Part shown: positions 1 to 9,107 of the stretch, in pieces | How positions within the stretch are numbered: position 1 is the stretch's first letter | How the letters are laid out: each line of letters opens with the position of its first letter | The notes under the pieces: generated by a model | What the model saw: only the letters and a program-made list of their open reading frames with translations | Told to the model about the DNA's origin: nothing | The model's database searches: none | Assembly (NCBI GenBank): GCA_016927815.1 | Contig: JAFGLY010000106.1 | Location: 1-64,000, forward strand | Reading direction: 5' to 3' | DNA from: Deltaproteobacteria bacterium | Lineage (GTDB): Bacteria > Myxococcota_A > UBA796 > JAFGLY01 | DNA length: 64,000 nucleotides | Translations under genes and position numbers: made by a program

Positions 1-39
1 AAGTTCGAGGAGAAGTTCGAGGAGAAGTTCGAGGAGAAG
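1..39 (+). repeat. 12-bp tandem repeat (aagttcgaggag)x3 encoding KFEE
   Basis: Directly visible identical tandem units at the window start. Confidence 0.85.
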
Positions 40-375
40 CCAGAGGACGAGATCGCGCAGGAGATCGAGCCCGCGAAGCCCCCCGGCGGGTCGGCAGGGG
101 AGATCGGGCAGGAGGAGAAGCCGGGCAACGAGATCGCCGAGACGCTCAAGCCGCAAGGGAAGCCGGTCGACGAGATCGTCCAGGAGATCGAGCCCGCAAA
201 GCCTGCGGGCGCGTCGGCAGGGGAGATCGAGCAGAAGGTCAAGCCGACCGCGAAGCCGGAAGAGAAGGCAGGCAGCGCCATCGCCCAGGAGGTCAAGCCC
301 GCCGTGGCGGACTTGAAACCGATTTCGGAGAAAATCAAGCCGAAGCTCTCCAAGTCCAAGTCCGTCAAGAAGTAG
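1..375 (+). CDS. C-terminal part of a Lys/Glu/Pro-rich repeat protein (5' truncated by window edge)
   Basis: Frame 1 open from base 1 to TAG at 373-375: KFEEKFEEKFEEKPEDEIAQEIEPAKPPGGSAGEIGQ...; low-complexity repeats. Confidence 0.6.
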   Translation, partial: KFEEKFEEKFEEKPEDEIAQEIEPAKPPGGSAGEIGQEEKPGNEIAETLKPQGKPVDEIVQEIEPAKPAGASAGEIEQKVKPTAKPEEKAGSAIAQEVKPAVADLKPISEKIKPKLSKSKSVKK

Positions 376-435
376 GCCGTCGCTCCTGGCGAGCCCGGGC
401 GGGTGCCGGGCCGGCCGGGGCGTCGGGCGGTCGGA

Positions 436-1137
436 TCACTCCTGTGCGTCGAGCCGCTCCAGCGCCCGGAGGGCGGCCTCGCGCTCGGCCGCTCGGCGGC
501 TGGGGCCGGTCCCCTCGCCCCACACGCGCCCATCCACCCGCACCACCACGCGGAAGGCCCGCCGGTGGTCCGGGCCTTCCGCCTCGACGACCTCGTAGGT
601 CGGCTCTCTCGACCCCTGGGCCTGCACGGCCTCCATGAGGCGCGTCTTGGGGTGCTCGTCTCCGGCCGGTCGGCCCCGGGCGAGGATCTCCGAGACGAAC
701 GGCTCCAGGACGGCCCGCACGGCGTCGATGCCCCCATCCTGGTAGACCGCCCCAATCACCGCTTCGAAGGCGTCTTCGAGGACCCGATCCCGATCGCGCC
801 CACCGTCGCGCTCCTCGCTCGGGCCCAGGTACAGGCAGGGCGCGAGGCCCCAGCGCCTTCCGGCCCGGGCCTCTGCGCCGCCCGCGACCAGCGTACGCCG
901 CAGGCGGGAGAGGTCCCCCTCGCGGGCGGCGGGCAGGGCCTCGAAGATCCGAATGGTCACGACGAACTGGAGGACGGCGTCGCCCAGGAACTCCAGACGC
1001 TGGTTGTGGGGCCGTTCCGGGTGGGCCGAGGTCCAGGACGGGTGCGTGAGCGCCTCGTCCAGCAGATCCGGGTTCCGGAAGGTGTAGCCGATACGGGCCT
1101 GGAGATCGGCGAGACGCTCGTCACGGCCGTGGGTCAT
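436..1137 (-). CDS. rnc: Ribonuclease III
   Basis: RIGYTF..ALTHPSW..NQRLEFLGDAVL signature, VLEDAFEAVIGAVYQDGG, C-terminal dsRBD. Confidence 0.95.
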   Translation of the reverse strand: MTHGRDERLADLQARIGYTFRNPDLLDEALTHPSWTSAHPERPHNQRLEFLGDAVLQFVVTIRIFEALPAAREGDLSRLRRTLVAGGAEARAGRRWGLAPCLYLGPSEERDGGRDRDRVLEDAFEAVIGAVYQDGGIDAVRAVLEPFVSEILARGRPAGDEHPKTRLMEAVQAQGSREPTYEVVEAEGPDHRRAFRVVVRVDGRVWGEGTGPSRRAAEREAALRALERLDAQE

Positions 1138-1982
1138 GGGGCCTCCGGGCCGGGGGGTGCGGCCACCGTGGCGTGAGGCGCCACGCGCGCCAGGGTGGCA
1201 GGCCCTATCCCGGGCACGCGATCGAGATCCGCCACGCTGCGGAAGGGTCCGTTGCGGGACCGATCCTCGACGATGGCCGCCGCGCGCGCGGGCCCGATGC
1301 CCGGCAGCGTGTCGAGCCGCGCCGCACTGGCGGTGTTGAGATCCACCCGGCCCGAGCGGACCGAGGTGGCGCCGAGGGCGCGGGGCTCGGAGGTCGGCGC
1401 TTCCCGGGAAAGGACGCCGGGGCGGCCCACGGCCACCGTTACGGATCGGATGCGGGCCACGGTGGCCGGTCCCACGCCGCGGACGCGGACCAGCGCATCC
1501 ACCGAGGGAAAGGGACCGTGCGCCTCCCGGTGCGCCACGATGGCCGCAGCGGTGGAGGGGCCGAGACCGGGCACGGTGGCGAGGGTCTCGCTGTCCGCGC
1601 GGTTCACGTCCACCGGCCGTCCGAGGAGGACGGCCTCCCGGGGGGACTCCAAGAGGATCGTCCCGTCGTCGAGCAGTTCGAGGTGGTCGCCGTCGGCCAC
1701 GGCGAGATCGAGGAACGGATCCTCGGCGAAGGGCACCCTGGGGCCGGCGGTTTCCAGCACGTCGCGCACCACGGCGCCCGGAGCGAACGCCTCGAGACCG
1801 GGCCGCTCCACCGCGCCACCCACCTCCACGAGGACGTCCGGGTCGGACACGGGGCGACGCAGCCAGGCAGCCCGGATCGCCAGGCCCAGCGCGAGCAGGA
1901 TCAACACCGCCGCGAGGCCACGGACACGGCGCACGCGGTCGGCCTGGACGCGGGCGTCCCGGGAAGGTCCCAGGTCACCCAT
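1134..1982 (-). CDS. ComEA-like secreted/membrane protein: N-terminal TM, SLBB-like region, two tandem helix-hairpin-helix domains
   Basis: VDVNRADSETLATVPGLGPSTAAAIVAHRE and VDLNTASAARLDTLPGIGPARAAAIVEDR; ATGA overlap with rnc. Confidence 0.85.
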   Translation of the reverse strand: MGDLGPSRDARVQADRVRRVRGLAAVLILLALGLAIRAAWLRRPVSDPDVLVEVGGAVERPGLEAFAPGAVVRDVLETAGPRVPFAEDPFLDLAVADGDHLELLDDGTILLESPREAVLLGRPVDVNRADSETLATVPGLGPSTAAAIVAHREAHGPFPSVDALVRVRGVGPATVARIRSVTVAVGRPGVLSREAPTSEPRALGATSVRSGRVDLNTASAARLDTLPGIGPARAAAIVEDRSRNGPFRSVADLDRVPGIGPATLARVAPHATVAAPPGPEAP

Positions 1983-2445
1983 GGAGCACGGCCTCGAAGG
2001 GGGCATGCCGGGGGCCCGTGGCCCGGAGGATCACGTCGCGCTCGTTCGGACGTCCGGCCACGGGACGGATCTCCACCCACAGGTGGTCGGCCGGCAGCAG
2101 GTCCGGGACGCGATCGGCCCACTCCACGGCGCACACGCCCCGGCCGTGGATCGCCTCGAGGAGGCCTGCGGCCTCGGCCTCGGCCAGGCCGGCCACCCGG
2201 TAGAGGTCCACGTGCGCGAACGGCAGGCGACCGTCCTCGTGGAGCATGCACAGCACGAAGGTGGGGCTCGCCACCGGCCCGCGTACGCCCAGGCCTGCAC
2301 CGATGCCGCCCGCGAGCAGGGTCTTGCCCGCGCCCAGCGCGCCCACGAGGGCGAACACCGCACCAGCCTCGGCCCTCTGCCCGAGGCGCTCGCCCAGGGC
2401 CCGCGTGGCGGCGGCGGATCGGAGGCGACGCCGAGGCACCGGCAC
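1975..2445 (-). CDS. tsaE: tRNA threonylcarbamoyladenosine biosynthesis ATPase TsaE
   Basis: GALGAGKTLLAGGIGAGLG Walker A, VASPTFVL, VDLYR, EWADR motifs. Confidence 0.93.
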   Translation of the reverse strand: MPVPRRRLRSAAATRALGERLGQRAEAGAVFALVGALGAGKTLLAGGIGAGLGVRGPVASPTFVLCMLHEDGRLPFAHVDLYRVAGLAEAEAAGLLEAIHGRGVCAVEWADRVPDLLPADHLWVEIRPVAGRPNERDVILRATGPRHAPFEAVLHG

Positions 2446-2463
2446 CTCCCCGGAGGGTGCCGC

Positions 2464-3321
2464 CTACGGAGCCCCGGTCTCGACGATGTTGGCGATGTCC
2501 GTGAAGACCTTGCTGTAGTCCTGCTCGTCGTAGGTCACGACCACCATGTTCTCGTCGAGGAGCAGAGCCGAGGGATACCCCCACACGTGCAGGTGGGTGG
2601 CCATGACCTGGTCGCTGTCGGCCAGGACCGGGATGGCCGGGTTGGGGTAGTCCTCGTACCAGACCGCCACGGTGCTCTCGTTGGCCGGACCGCCCATGCG
2701 GTTCGCATCGAGGATCGTGACCCAGTAGACGGTGCCATCGGCCACCGCCTGGGGAACGACTCCCCACTCGGGGTAGTGCTCGACGAACTGGTCCCACGCT
2801 GAGGGCTGGCCTTCCAGCCACTTGGCCACCTCGTGGCACCAGTAGCACCAGGCTCCGGAGAGATCGACCACGACGTACCGGTCGTGCCCTGCGAAGTCGT
2901 AGAGCTCCACGGTCTCACCGAACTGGTCCACGCCCGAAAACCGGTAGATGACCTCTCCCTCGTCCAGCTCTTCGGACCAGTCGAGGCCGACGATGGCGTC
3001 CTTGTCGGGGTTGTAGGGCCAGCCGCCGATGTAGATCCCGCTCGCAGGATCGAGGGGATCCTTGCCGAGGTCGACCTCGTCCTTGTCGGAGTAGCCGTCG
3101 CTGTCGGTGTCGATGAGCGTGCCGTCGGTGCCGAGTTCGACCTCCTCGCCGTCGGTCAGGCCATCGCCGTCGGTGTCGGGCACGGAGGGATCGGTCCCGT
3201 TGGCCTCCTCCTCGGCATCGGTGACGCCATCGTCGTCGGAGTCGAAGGGACCCGTGTCCTCCTCGTCACCGCCGCAGGCAGCGAGCGAGAGAGCCAGGAG
3301 GCAGCAGATCGGGGTGCGCAT
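2464..3321 (-). CDS. Lipoprotein with thrombospondin type 3-like Ca-binding repeats and a thioredoxin-like domain
   Basis: Lipobox LSLAACGG; DSDDDGVTDAEE / DTDGDGLTDGEE repeats; LSGAWCYWCHEV CxxC. Confidence 0.8.
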   Translation of the reverse strand: MRTPICCLLALSLAACGGDEEDTGPFDSDDDGVTDAEEEANGTDPSVPDTDGDGLTDGEEVELGTDGTLIDTDSDGYSDKDEVDLGKDPLDPASGIYIGGWPYNPDKDAIVGLDWSEELDEGEVIYRFSGVDQFGETVELYDFAGHDRYVVVDLSGAWCYWCHEVAKWLEGQPSAWDQFVEHYPEWGVVPQAVADGTVYWVTILDANRMGGPANESTVAVWYEDYPNPAIPVLADSDQVMATHLHVWGYPSALLLDENMVVVTYDEQDYSKVFTDIANIVETGAP

Positions 3322-3494
3322 GGAGGATCTCCGCGAAAGTGGGGAGCGGGGTCGGTCGTCCCGCCCGAGGGTCGGGCCGCCGACCGGCAGCAGGTACCCC
3401 GGCCCGTCCTCCCGGTCAAAGCACCCCAGCGCCCGAGGGGACGGCCAGGAGAGGACGGGGTAGACTGGCACGTTCCAAACCGGAGGATGACCCC

Positions 3495-5177
3495 GTGGAC
3501 GGCGCCGCGAGGAGGACCCTCGCAGACGGTCGGTACCGCCTCCTCGATGCGATCGGCTCGGGGGGGATGGCCACGGTGTACCGGGCCTACGACACCCACC
3601 TGCACGTGCACCGCGCCGTCAAGATCCTGCTGCCCACGCTGGCGGACCGGAAGCGGCTGCGCGCCCGGTTCGAGGCCGAGGCCCGGATCATGGCGAACGT
3701 CGAGCACCGCAACATCCTCAGGGTCTACGACGTGGGGAAGGAGGAGAACCACGTCTTCATCGTCATGGAGCTGGTGGAGGGCGGCAGCCTCGTGGATCGC
3801 CTCGAGACCTGGGGCCCCCTGCCGCCCCTGCAGGCCGTGGACGTCTGCCTGGACGTGCTCTCGGGCCTGGCCGTGGCCCATGCCAAGGGCGTGGTCCACC
3901 GGGACATCAAGCCGCACAACGTCCTCCTCACCCGCGAGGGCGAGATCCGCGTGGCGGACTTCGGGATCGCCCGCCTCATGCACGGACCCGACTCCCTCAC
4001 GCAGACCGGCGCGAAGATGGGCACGTGGGGGTTCATGGCGCCGGAGCAGCGGGTGGACTCCAAGACCGTGGACGGGAGGGCCGACCTGTACGCCGTCGGC
4101 GCTACGCTCTACGCCTGCGTCACGAACGAGACCCCCATGGATCTCTTCGCGGCCGAGCTCGACGCCCGGATCCTGGCCAGGGTGCCCGTGGCCATGGCGG
4201 AGGTGGTCGGGCATGCCACGCGCTACGCCCGGGAGGACCGCTTCGCCGATGCTCAGGCGATGGCCGACGCGCTCCGGGGCATCCGGTCCGCGCTGGAGCC
4301 GGTGCCGGCCAACGCTCCGCCTCTGGTCACCTTGCCTCGCTGGACGCGGAACACCGTCCCCGACCCGGATGCCTCGCAGAACTCGACCCCGCCGCCGCCC
4401 GACCTTCCCGAACCCCGCTCGGAGGCCGACCGGCGCGGCGCGCCAGAGGGTACCCCGGTGTCGGTGGACGACCAGCCACCGCCCACGCCCGCACCCCTCG
4501 CCGTTGGGGCGCACACGCCCACGATCGTGCCGGGCGAGGTCCAGGAGGACACGCTCTCGGCCCACCCGACCCGCCGACGTCGCACCCTGGCCTGGATCGG
4601 CGGGCTGCTGGTCACGGGGGTCGTCGCGACCGGGATCGTCTTCCTCGCCGACCGGGATCCGCCCCGTCCCGCTTCCCCGCCTCCCTCGGAACCTCAACCC
4701 GTGGTCACCCCGCCTGACGGTCCCACCACCCCGATCCCGCCCGAGGGGTCCCTCGAGCCCGAACCGAACGGGCCCGGACCCTCGACCCAGGCGTCCACGG
4801 GCCGTGCGAGCCGCGTCGACAGCCCGGAGTCCGGGGGTCGCGGCCGGACGTCCTCCACGCCCGATGTCCGACCCGAGTTGACCGACCAGAGCCCGGCCAG
4901 CGCCGTCCTGGGCCAGCCCTTCACCGTCACGGTCCGCATCCCCACGGGGCGGTACCGTGCCACGCTCTACTACCGGCCCGCGCGGCCCGGGGCGGCCTAT
5001 CGGTCCAAGCCCATGACCGGCCAGGACGGCGTGTTCCAGGCCACGGTCACGCCCGACGACGAGTACCGGGACGGCCTCGAGTACCACGTGAAGGCCGTCT
5101 CGGAGATCGCAAGCGCCCCGGATCTGTTCTCGGGGTCCGGGTTCCTCCCGCACCGGATACCGGTCGCCGCCCCCTGA
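3495..5177 (+). CDS. Serine/threonine protein kinase (Hanks type) with Pro-rich linker, TM helix and extracytoplasmic domain
   Basis: GSGGMATVY, AVKIL, VVHRDIKPHNVLL, DFGIARL, MAPEQ; GTG start 3495. Confidence 0.92.
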   Translation: MDGAARRTLADGRYRLLDAIGSGGMATVYRAYDTHLHVHRAVKILLPTLADRKRLRARFEAEARIMANVEHRNILRVYDVGKEENHVFIVMELVEGGSLVDRLETWGPLPPLQAVDVCLDVLSGLAVAHAKGVVHRDIKPHNVLLTREGEIRVADFGIARLMHGPDSLTQTGAKMGTWGFMAPEQRVDSKTVDGRADLYAVGATLYACVTNETPMDLFAAELDARILARVPVAMAEVVGHATRYAREDRFADAQAMADALRGIRSALEPVPANAPPLVTLPRWTRNTVPDPDASQNSTPPPPDLPEPRSEADRRGAPEGTPVSVDDQPPPTPAPLAVGAHTPTIVPGEVQEDTLSAHPTRRRRTLAWIGGLLVTGVVATGIVFLADRDPPRPASPPPSEPQPVVTPPDGPTTPIPPEGSLEPEPNGPGPSTQASTGRASRVDSPESGGRGRTSSTPDVRPELTDQSPASAVLGQPFTVTVRIPTGRYRATLYYRPARPGAAYRSKPMTGQDGVFQATVTPDDEYRDGLEYHVKAVSEIASAPDLFSGSGFLPHRIPVAAP

Positions 5178-5217
5178 CCCCGCACGCGCGGCGTCGCAGG
5201 AGCGCCGGTGGGATCGT

Positions 5218-6327
5218 TCAGAGGCCGGCCTCGCAGGTACGGACGGACACGGGCCGGGCCAGGGTGGGGAGCGTGGCCAGGGCCGCACCGTCCTCCCAGG
5301 CGATGCGGCGCAGCCGCGCGGCGCTGTGCTCGGCGATCCAGACGTCCCCGGCCCCGGTCCGGTGCCAACCCGCGACGAAGGCCTCGGGCAGCGCGGCCAC
5401 CTGCCGGCCGTGCGCGAGATCCCAGGCCTCCAGCCGGTTGTCGAGGTCCTCGTCGTAGGTGGAGATCCAGGCCCGGTCGCCCTGGGTCAGGGCGGCCCGT
5501 ACGTCGCGCCCCACCTGCGCCTCGGTGAGGGGCACCCCGGCCACCGCACGGGCCGCGAGGTCCACCCGCACGATGCCACCGTCGAGCGCGAGGGTGGTGC
5601 CATCGGGTTCCCAGAGCGCGCCCGAGGCGGCCGAGGAGGCGATCCCGTCCTCCACGGTCCAGCCGCCGTTCACGTCGCCGAGGCCGAGGGGGATCTCGAC
5701 CACGACGGCGCGGGACGCGGGATCGATGCCGAGCAGCACGCTCTCGCCGGCGGGCGTCCACGACGCCGTCCGGTCCATGCGCTCGAGCGTCACCCACAGG
5801 ATGCCACCCCAGGCGAACGCCTGCGACGCCTCCGGAATCCCGTCGGCATCGGCCCACCGGGAGAGGTCCACCCGGGCGATCTCGGTCCCGGTGGTCCAGT
5901 CGGCCACCAGGAGGCCGGTCTCCTCGTACAGCGTGACCCAGGCCTCCTCGCCCCAGAACACCACCGACTGGGGATTGGACCCTTCGCCCGTGGACCACTG
6001 GGCGACCACGGTGCCGGCACGAGGATCCACGAACTGGAGGTTGTCCGCGCCCATCCGGTTGATCACCAGGAGGAAGGCCCCCGCGCAGGCCGCCACCGCG
6101 TCGGTGTGGGCCTGCCCGCCCTCGGCGATCCATGCCCCGGACGCCGGATCGACCACCCCGAAGTAGCCGGCCTGCCAGGTGGGATCCACCTCGGTGACCA
6201 GGAGACGGTCCGGGCCCTCCCAAGCCCAGAAGCCGGCGGGGGGGACGAAGTCGCCGGGGAACGGGGGGAGGCCGGTGTCCCCGCGGTCGGGACCGCAGGC
6301 GGCGAGCAGGAGCGCGGCGAGGATCAC
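5218..6327 (-). CDS. Beta-propeller (YncE/NHL-like) lipoprotein
   Basis: GTG start 6327, lipobox ILAALLLAACG; repeated blade-like segments; GTGA overlap with the upstream TonB receptor. Confidence 0.7.
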   Translation of the reverse strand: MILAALLLAACGPDRGDTGLPPFPGDFVPPAGFWAWEGPDRLLVTEVDPTWQAGYFGVVDPASGAWIAEGGQAHTDAVAACAGAFLLVINRMGADNLQFVDPRAGTVVAQWSTGEGSNPQSVVFWGEEAWVTLYEETGLLVADWTTGTEIARVDLSRWADADGIPEASQAFAWGGILWVTLERMDRTASWTPAGESVLLGIDPASRAVVVEIPLGLGDVNGGWTVEDGIASSAASGALWEPDGTTLALDGGIVRVDLAARAVAGVPLTEAQVGRDVRAALTQGDRAWISTYDEDLDNRLEAWDLAHGRQVAALPEAFVAGWHRTGAGDVWIAEHSAARLRRIAWEDGAALATLPTLARPVSVRTCEAGL

Positions 6328-8399
6328 GGCGCCTTCCGGGAGGACCAGGCGAGCGAGGCGTAGAACGCGCGGCCCGGCAGGGGGTAACCCGCGTAGTCCG
6401 TGACTGCCTGGACGGCCTCTCCGCCCTCCACGGGGTGCACGCCGTCCCACCGCGGCTCCACCCGGTGGTCGAGGAGGTTGCGCACCTCGAGGGTGACCCG
6501 GGGCCACCGCGGGCGGGGCCGAACCTCGATCCGCGCGTGGACGAACGCACGTGCGGCGAGCGGTGTGAGGTTGGTCTCGTCGCGGAAGGTCCCGCTCTCG
6601 GCCTCCACCGTGATCCCTGCACGGACCACCGAGGGTCCCGCCGACAGGTCGGCGTACGCCACGTGAAGCGCCTGGCCCGGCAGCACGCGGCCGGTGGTCG
6701 TGGGACGGTCGGACAGGTTCCGGGTGGCGGTCAGCGTCCAGGCAGCCGAGGCTTCGACGCGCCCGAGGGAACCTCGCGGCCGGGTCCACCCCACCCCGGT
6801 CTCCAACCCGCCCACCCGAACCCGGTCGAAGTTCTCCGCTCGGAGCGTGAACTGGGAGTTCTGCATCCAGGCCACGAGGTCCTCCACGTCACGCCAGTAC
6901 CCCGTGAGGGACACGGTCCCGGTGCCGCCGGCCACGCCGCCGGCCAGGTCCGCGCCGGCGTCGGCGAACCAGGCGCGCTCGGGGCGGAGGGCGTCGTTGC
7001 CGACGGTGATGCCGTTGGCACCGTACAGCTCGGCGAACGTCGGGAGGCGGTGGGCCCGGCCGCCCGACGCCCGCAACGCGAACGACGGCGCCGCGGCCAG
7101 GGTCGCGCTGGCCTGCGGGCTCACGAGCAGGACGTCCCCAGCGGCCTGGCTGCCGCCGATCCCGTAGGGCAGAGCGCCGTCCGCGTGGGACCGGGCGGCG
7201 TCCACGGCGAGCCCCACCCCGAGCCCCACCCGGCCCCGGCGCGCCTCGGCCTGCGCCGATCCCGAGAGCCGATCCCGGCTGCGGGCGGCCGATCCGGCGC
7301 CGGGTTCGAGGAGGTTCTCGGAAATCCACCCCACGCGGGAGGCCCCGACGTGCAGACCGAGGTGGACGTCGCGGCCGAGGTCCGTGCCCACGCCGGAGTC
7401 GACGGTCAGGGCGCCGGTGTGGGCGTCGAGGTCGAGCGGGCTCATCCCCCCCTCACCTCGAGGGTTCCGGAACGCCTGCCGGGCGCCCTGGGCGGCGATC
7501 CGGAGCCGGCCCTCCACCCGCCCACCGCCCGAGACGGCGACCGACACGAGGGCCCGCTGCTCCCCTTTGCTGGCCTCCTCCAGCGGCAGGGTCCCGGGCC
7601 CCGGCACGCCGCCGGCGCGCAGGAGTCCGTCGGCCCCGAGGGCCAGCGCGATCCGGCCGTCCCTGTGGGCCCTCAGCGTGGCCTCCGCCCGCCGGGTGGC
7701 GGCGTTGGTGCGCCTCCGATCCGGGTCGTCGTCCGCCGTGGTGTAGGGCGTCCCGTTGTCCGAGAAGAAGGGGAAGTCGTTCTCGGCCGCCTGCCCCGCG
7801 GTCCACCCGGCCACCTGCCAGCGGTCCCGGGACATTCCGCCCCCCGCCGATGCCTCGAGGGTACCGAACGATCCGGCCGCCGCGGTCGCTCGCGCCTCCC
7901 CGGGATCGGCCGGCCGGCGGGTGACGAGGTTGATCGCCCCGCCGATCCCCTCGCCCCCCAGGTCGAGCGGCAGGAGACCCCGCCACACCTCGATCCGCTC
8001 CACCGCCTCCAGCGGCAGCGAGGCGAGGTCCACGGCGCCCGACCCGTCCTGGATGACCGGGAGGCCGTCCACCAGGATCCGGACCTGCGCGCCGTTCGCA
8101 CCCCTAAGCCGCACGTACTGGGACGCCCCCACCCCGCCGGTCGAGGTCACGTGGACCCCCGGTGAAGCGGCGAGGAGGTCCCCGAGCGAGAGCACCCGGT
8201 CGGACACCTCCCCCACCTCGATCACCGTGAGGGTGGCACCCGGGAGCGCCGCCACCGTGGCCCGGTCCTCCTCCACCACCACGACCTCGTCCGCGGTGGC
8301 GTCGTCCGGCGCATCCCCAGCGCCCGCTGGCCCGGCGGCCACCACACAGGCCGCGAGCGCGAGGCATCGCCCGGCCCGCCCGGATAGCGCGTGGAGCAG
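6324..8399 (-). CDS. TonB-dependent outer-membrane receptor
   Basis: Plug domain DLLAASPGVHVTSTGGVGASQYVRLRGANGAQVRILVDGLPV..VERIEVWRGLLPLDLGGEGIGGAINLVTR; C-terminal AFYASLAW. Start codon uncertain (about 8399). Confidence 0.88.
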   Translation of the reverse strand: MLHALSGRAGRCLALAACVVAAGPAGAGDAPDDATADEVVVVEEDRATVAALPGATLTVIEVGEVSDRVLSLGDLLAASPGVHVTSTGGVGASQYVRLRGANGAQVRILVDGLPVIQDGSGAVDLASLPLEAVERIEVWRGLLPLDLGGEGIGGAINLVTRRPADPGEARATAAAGSFGTLEASAGGGMSRDRWQVAGWTAGQAAENDFPFFSDNGTPYTTADDDPDRRRTNAATRRAEATLRAHRDGRIALALGADGLLRAGGVPGPGTLPLEEASKGEQRALVSVAVSGGGRVEGRLRIAAQGARQAFRNPRGEGGMSPLDLDAHTGALTVDSGVGTDLGRDVHLGLHVGASRVGWISENLLEPGAGSAARSRDRLSGSAQAEARRGRVGLGVGLAVDAARSHADGALPYGIGGSQAAGDVLLVSPQASATLAAAPSFALRASGGRAHRLPTFAELYGANGITVGNDALRPERAWFADAGADLAGGVAGGTGTVSLTGYWRDVEDLVAWMQNSQFTLRAENFDRVRVGGLETGVGWTRPRGSLGRVEASAAWTLTATRNLSDRPTTTGRVLPGQALHVAYADLSAGPSVVRAGITVEAESGTFRDETNLTPLAARAFVHARIEVRPRPRWPRVTLEVRNLLDHRVEPRWDGVHPVEGGEAVQAVTDYAGYPLPGRAFYASLAWSSRKAP

Positions 8400-9071
8400 A
8401 CCCGTGCCGGAGCCCCCGTGGAGCCCGATCCCATCCTCATGGTCGCCGAGATCTTCGCCTCCATCCAGGGAGAGAGCACCGCTATGGGCCTGCCCTGCGC
8501 CTTCGTGCGCCTCGCGGGCTGCGACCTCGCGTGTACCTGGTGCGACACCGCGTGGGCCCGCTCCGGAGGCACCCCCATGGTGCTCTCCGCGGTCCTCGAG
8601 GCCGTGGAGGCGCTCGGCCTGCGGCTGGTGGAGGTCACCGGAGGCGAACCGCTCCTCCAGGAGGCCTGTCTCGACCTGCTGTCGCAACTCCTCGCGCGGG
8701 GCCATGCGGTGCTCCTGGAGACGTCGGGTTCCCGGGATCTCACCCCCGTACCCTCGGGCGTACGGGTGATCATGGACCTCAAGCCCCCGTCCTCCGGCGA
8801 GGAGGGGCGGAACCTGTGGTCCAACCTGACCCGCCTGAAGCCGACAGACGAGGTCAAGATCGTGCTGGCCGACCGGGCCGACTACGCGTGGGCCCGGGAC
8901 GTGCTGGAGCGCCACGACCTCGTGCGTCGTGCGGAGGTGCTGTTCTCCCCTGTGGAAGGACGTCTTCCGGCCTCGGAACTCGCAGCCTGGATCCTCGCGG
9001 ATCGACTGCCGGTCCGGTTGCAGATCCAGCTCCACAAGGTGCTCTGGGGTCCCCTGGCCCGGGGCCGGTAG
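8391..9071 (+). CDS. queE: 7-carboxy-7-deazaguanine synthase (radical SAM)
   Basis: EIFASIQGES..G.P..FVRLAGCDLACTWCDT, VTGGEPLLQ, VIMDLKPPSSGE; start may be ATG 8439. Confidence 0.93.
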   Translation: MEQTRAGAPVEPDPILMVAEIFASIQGESTAMGLPCAFVRLAGCDLACTWCDTAWARSGGTPMVLSAVLEAVEALGLRLVEVTGGEPLLQEACLDLLSQLLARGHAVLLETSGSRDLTPVPSGVRVIMDLKPPSSGEEGRNLWSNLTRLKPTDEVKIVLADRADYAWARDVLERHDLVRRAEVLFSPVEGRLPASELAAWILADRLPVRLQIQLHKVLWGPLARGR

Positions 9072-9073
9072 GC

Positions 9074-9092
9074 CCGCCTTCTGCCAAGGCGG
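9074..9092. terminator. Putative bidirectional terminator hairpin between convergent genes
   Basis: ccgcctt-ctgcc-aaggcgg perfect 7-bp inverted repeat just after the queE stop; no T tract. Confidence 0.4.
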
Positions 9093-9107
9093 CCCGGACG
9101 CGCTGTG

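Noticed and set aside
1195-2802. 535-aa plus-strand ORF antisense to comEA/tsaE/lipoprotein genes
   Set aside because: GC-rich antisense artefact; opposite strand encodes recognisable families over the same interval.
2833-4881. 682-aa plus-strand ORF overlapping the lipoprotein and Ser/Thr kinase
   Set aside because: Low-complexity Arg/Pro/Ser translation in the wrong frame of the kinase gene.
6435-8165. 576-aa ORF antisense to the TonB receptor
   Set aside because: No recognisable domains; the minus strand has a full TonB receptor.
8391-9071. queE as part of a queuosine or 7-deazaguanine DNA-modification (dpd) island
   Set aside because: No queC/queD/queF/folE or dpd genes visible nearby; isolated housekeeping copy.
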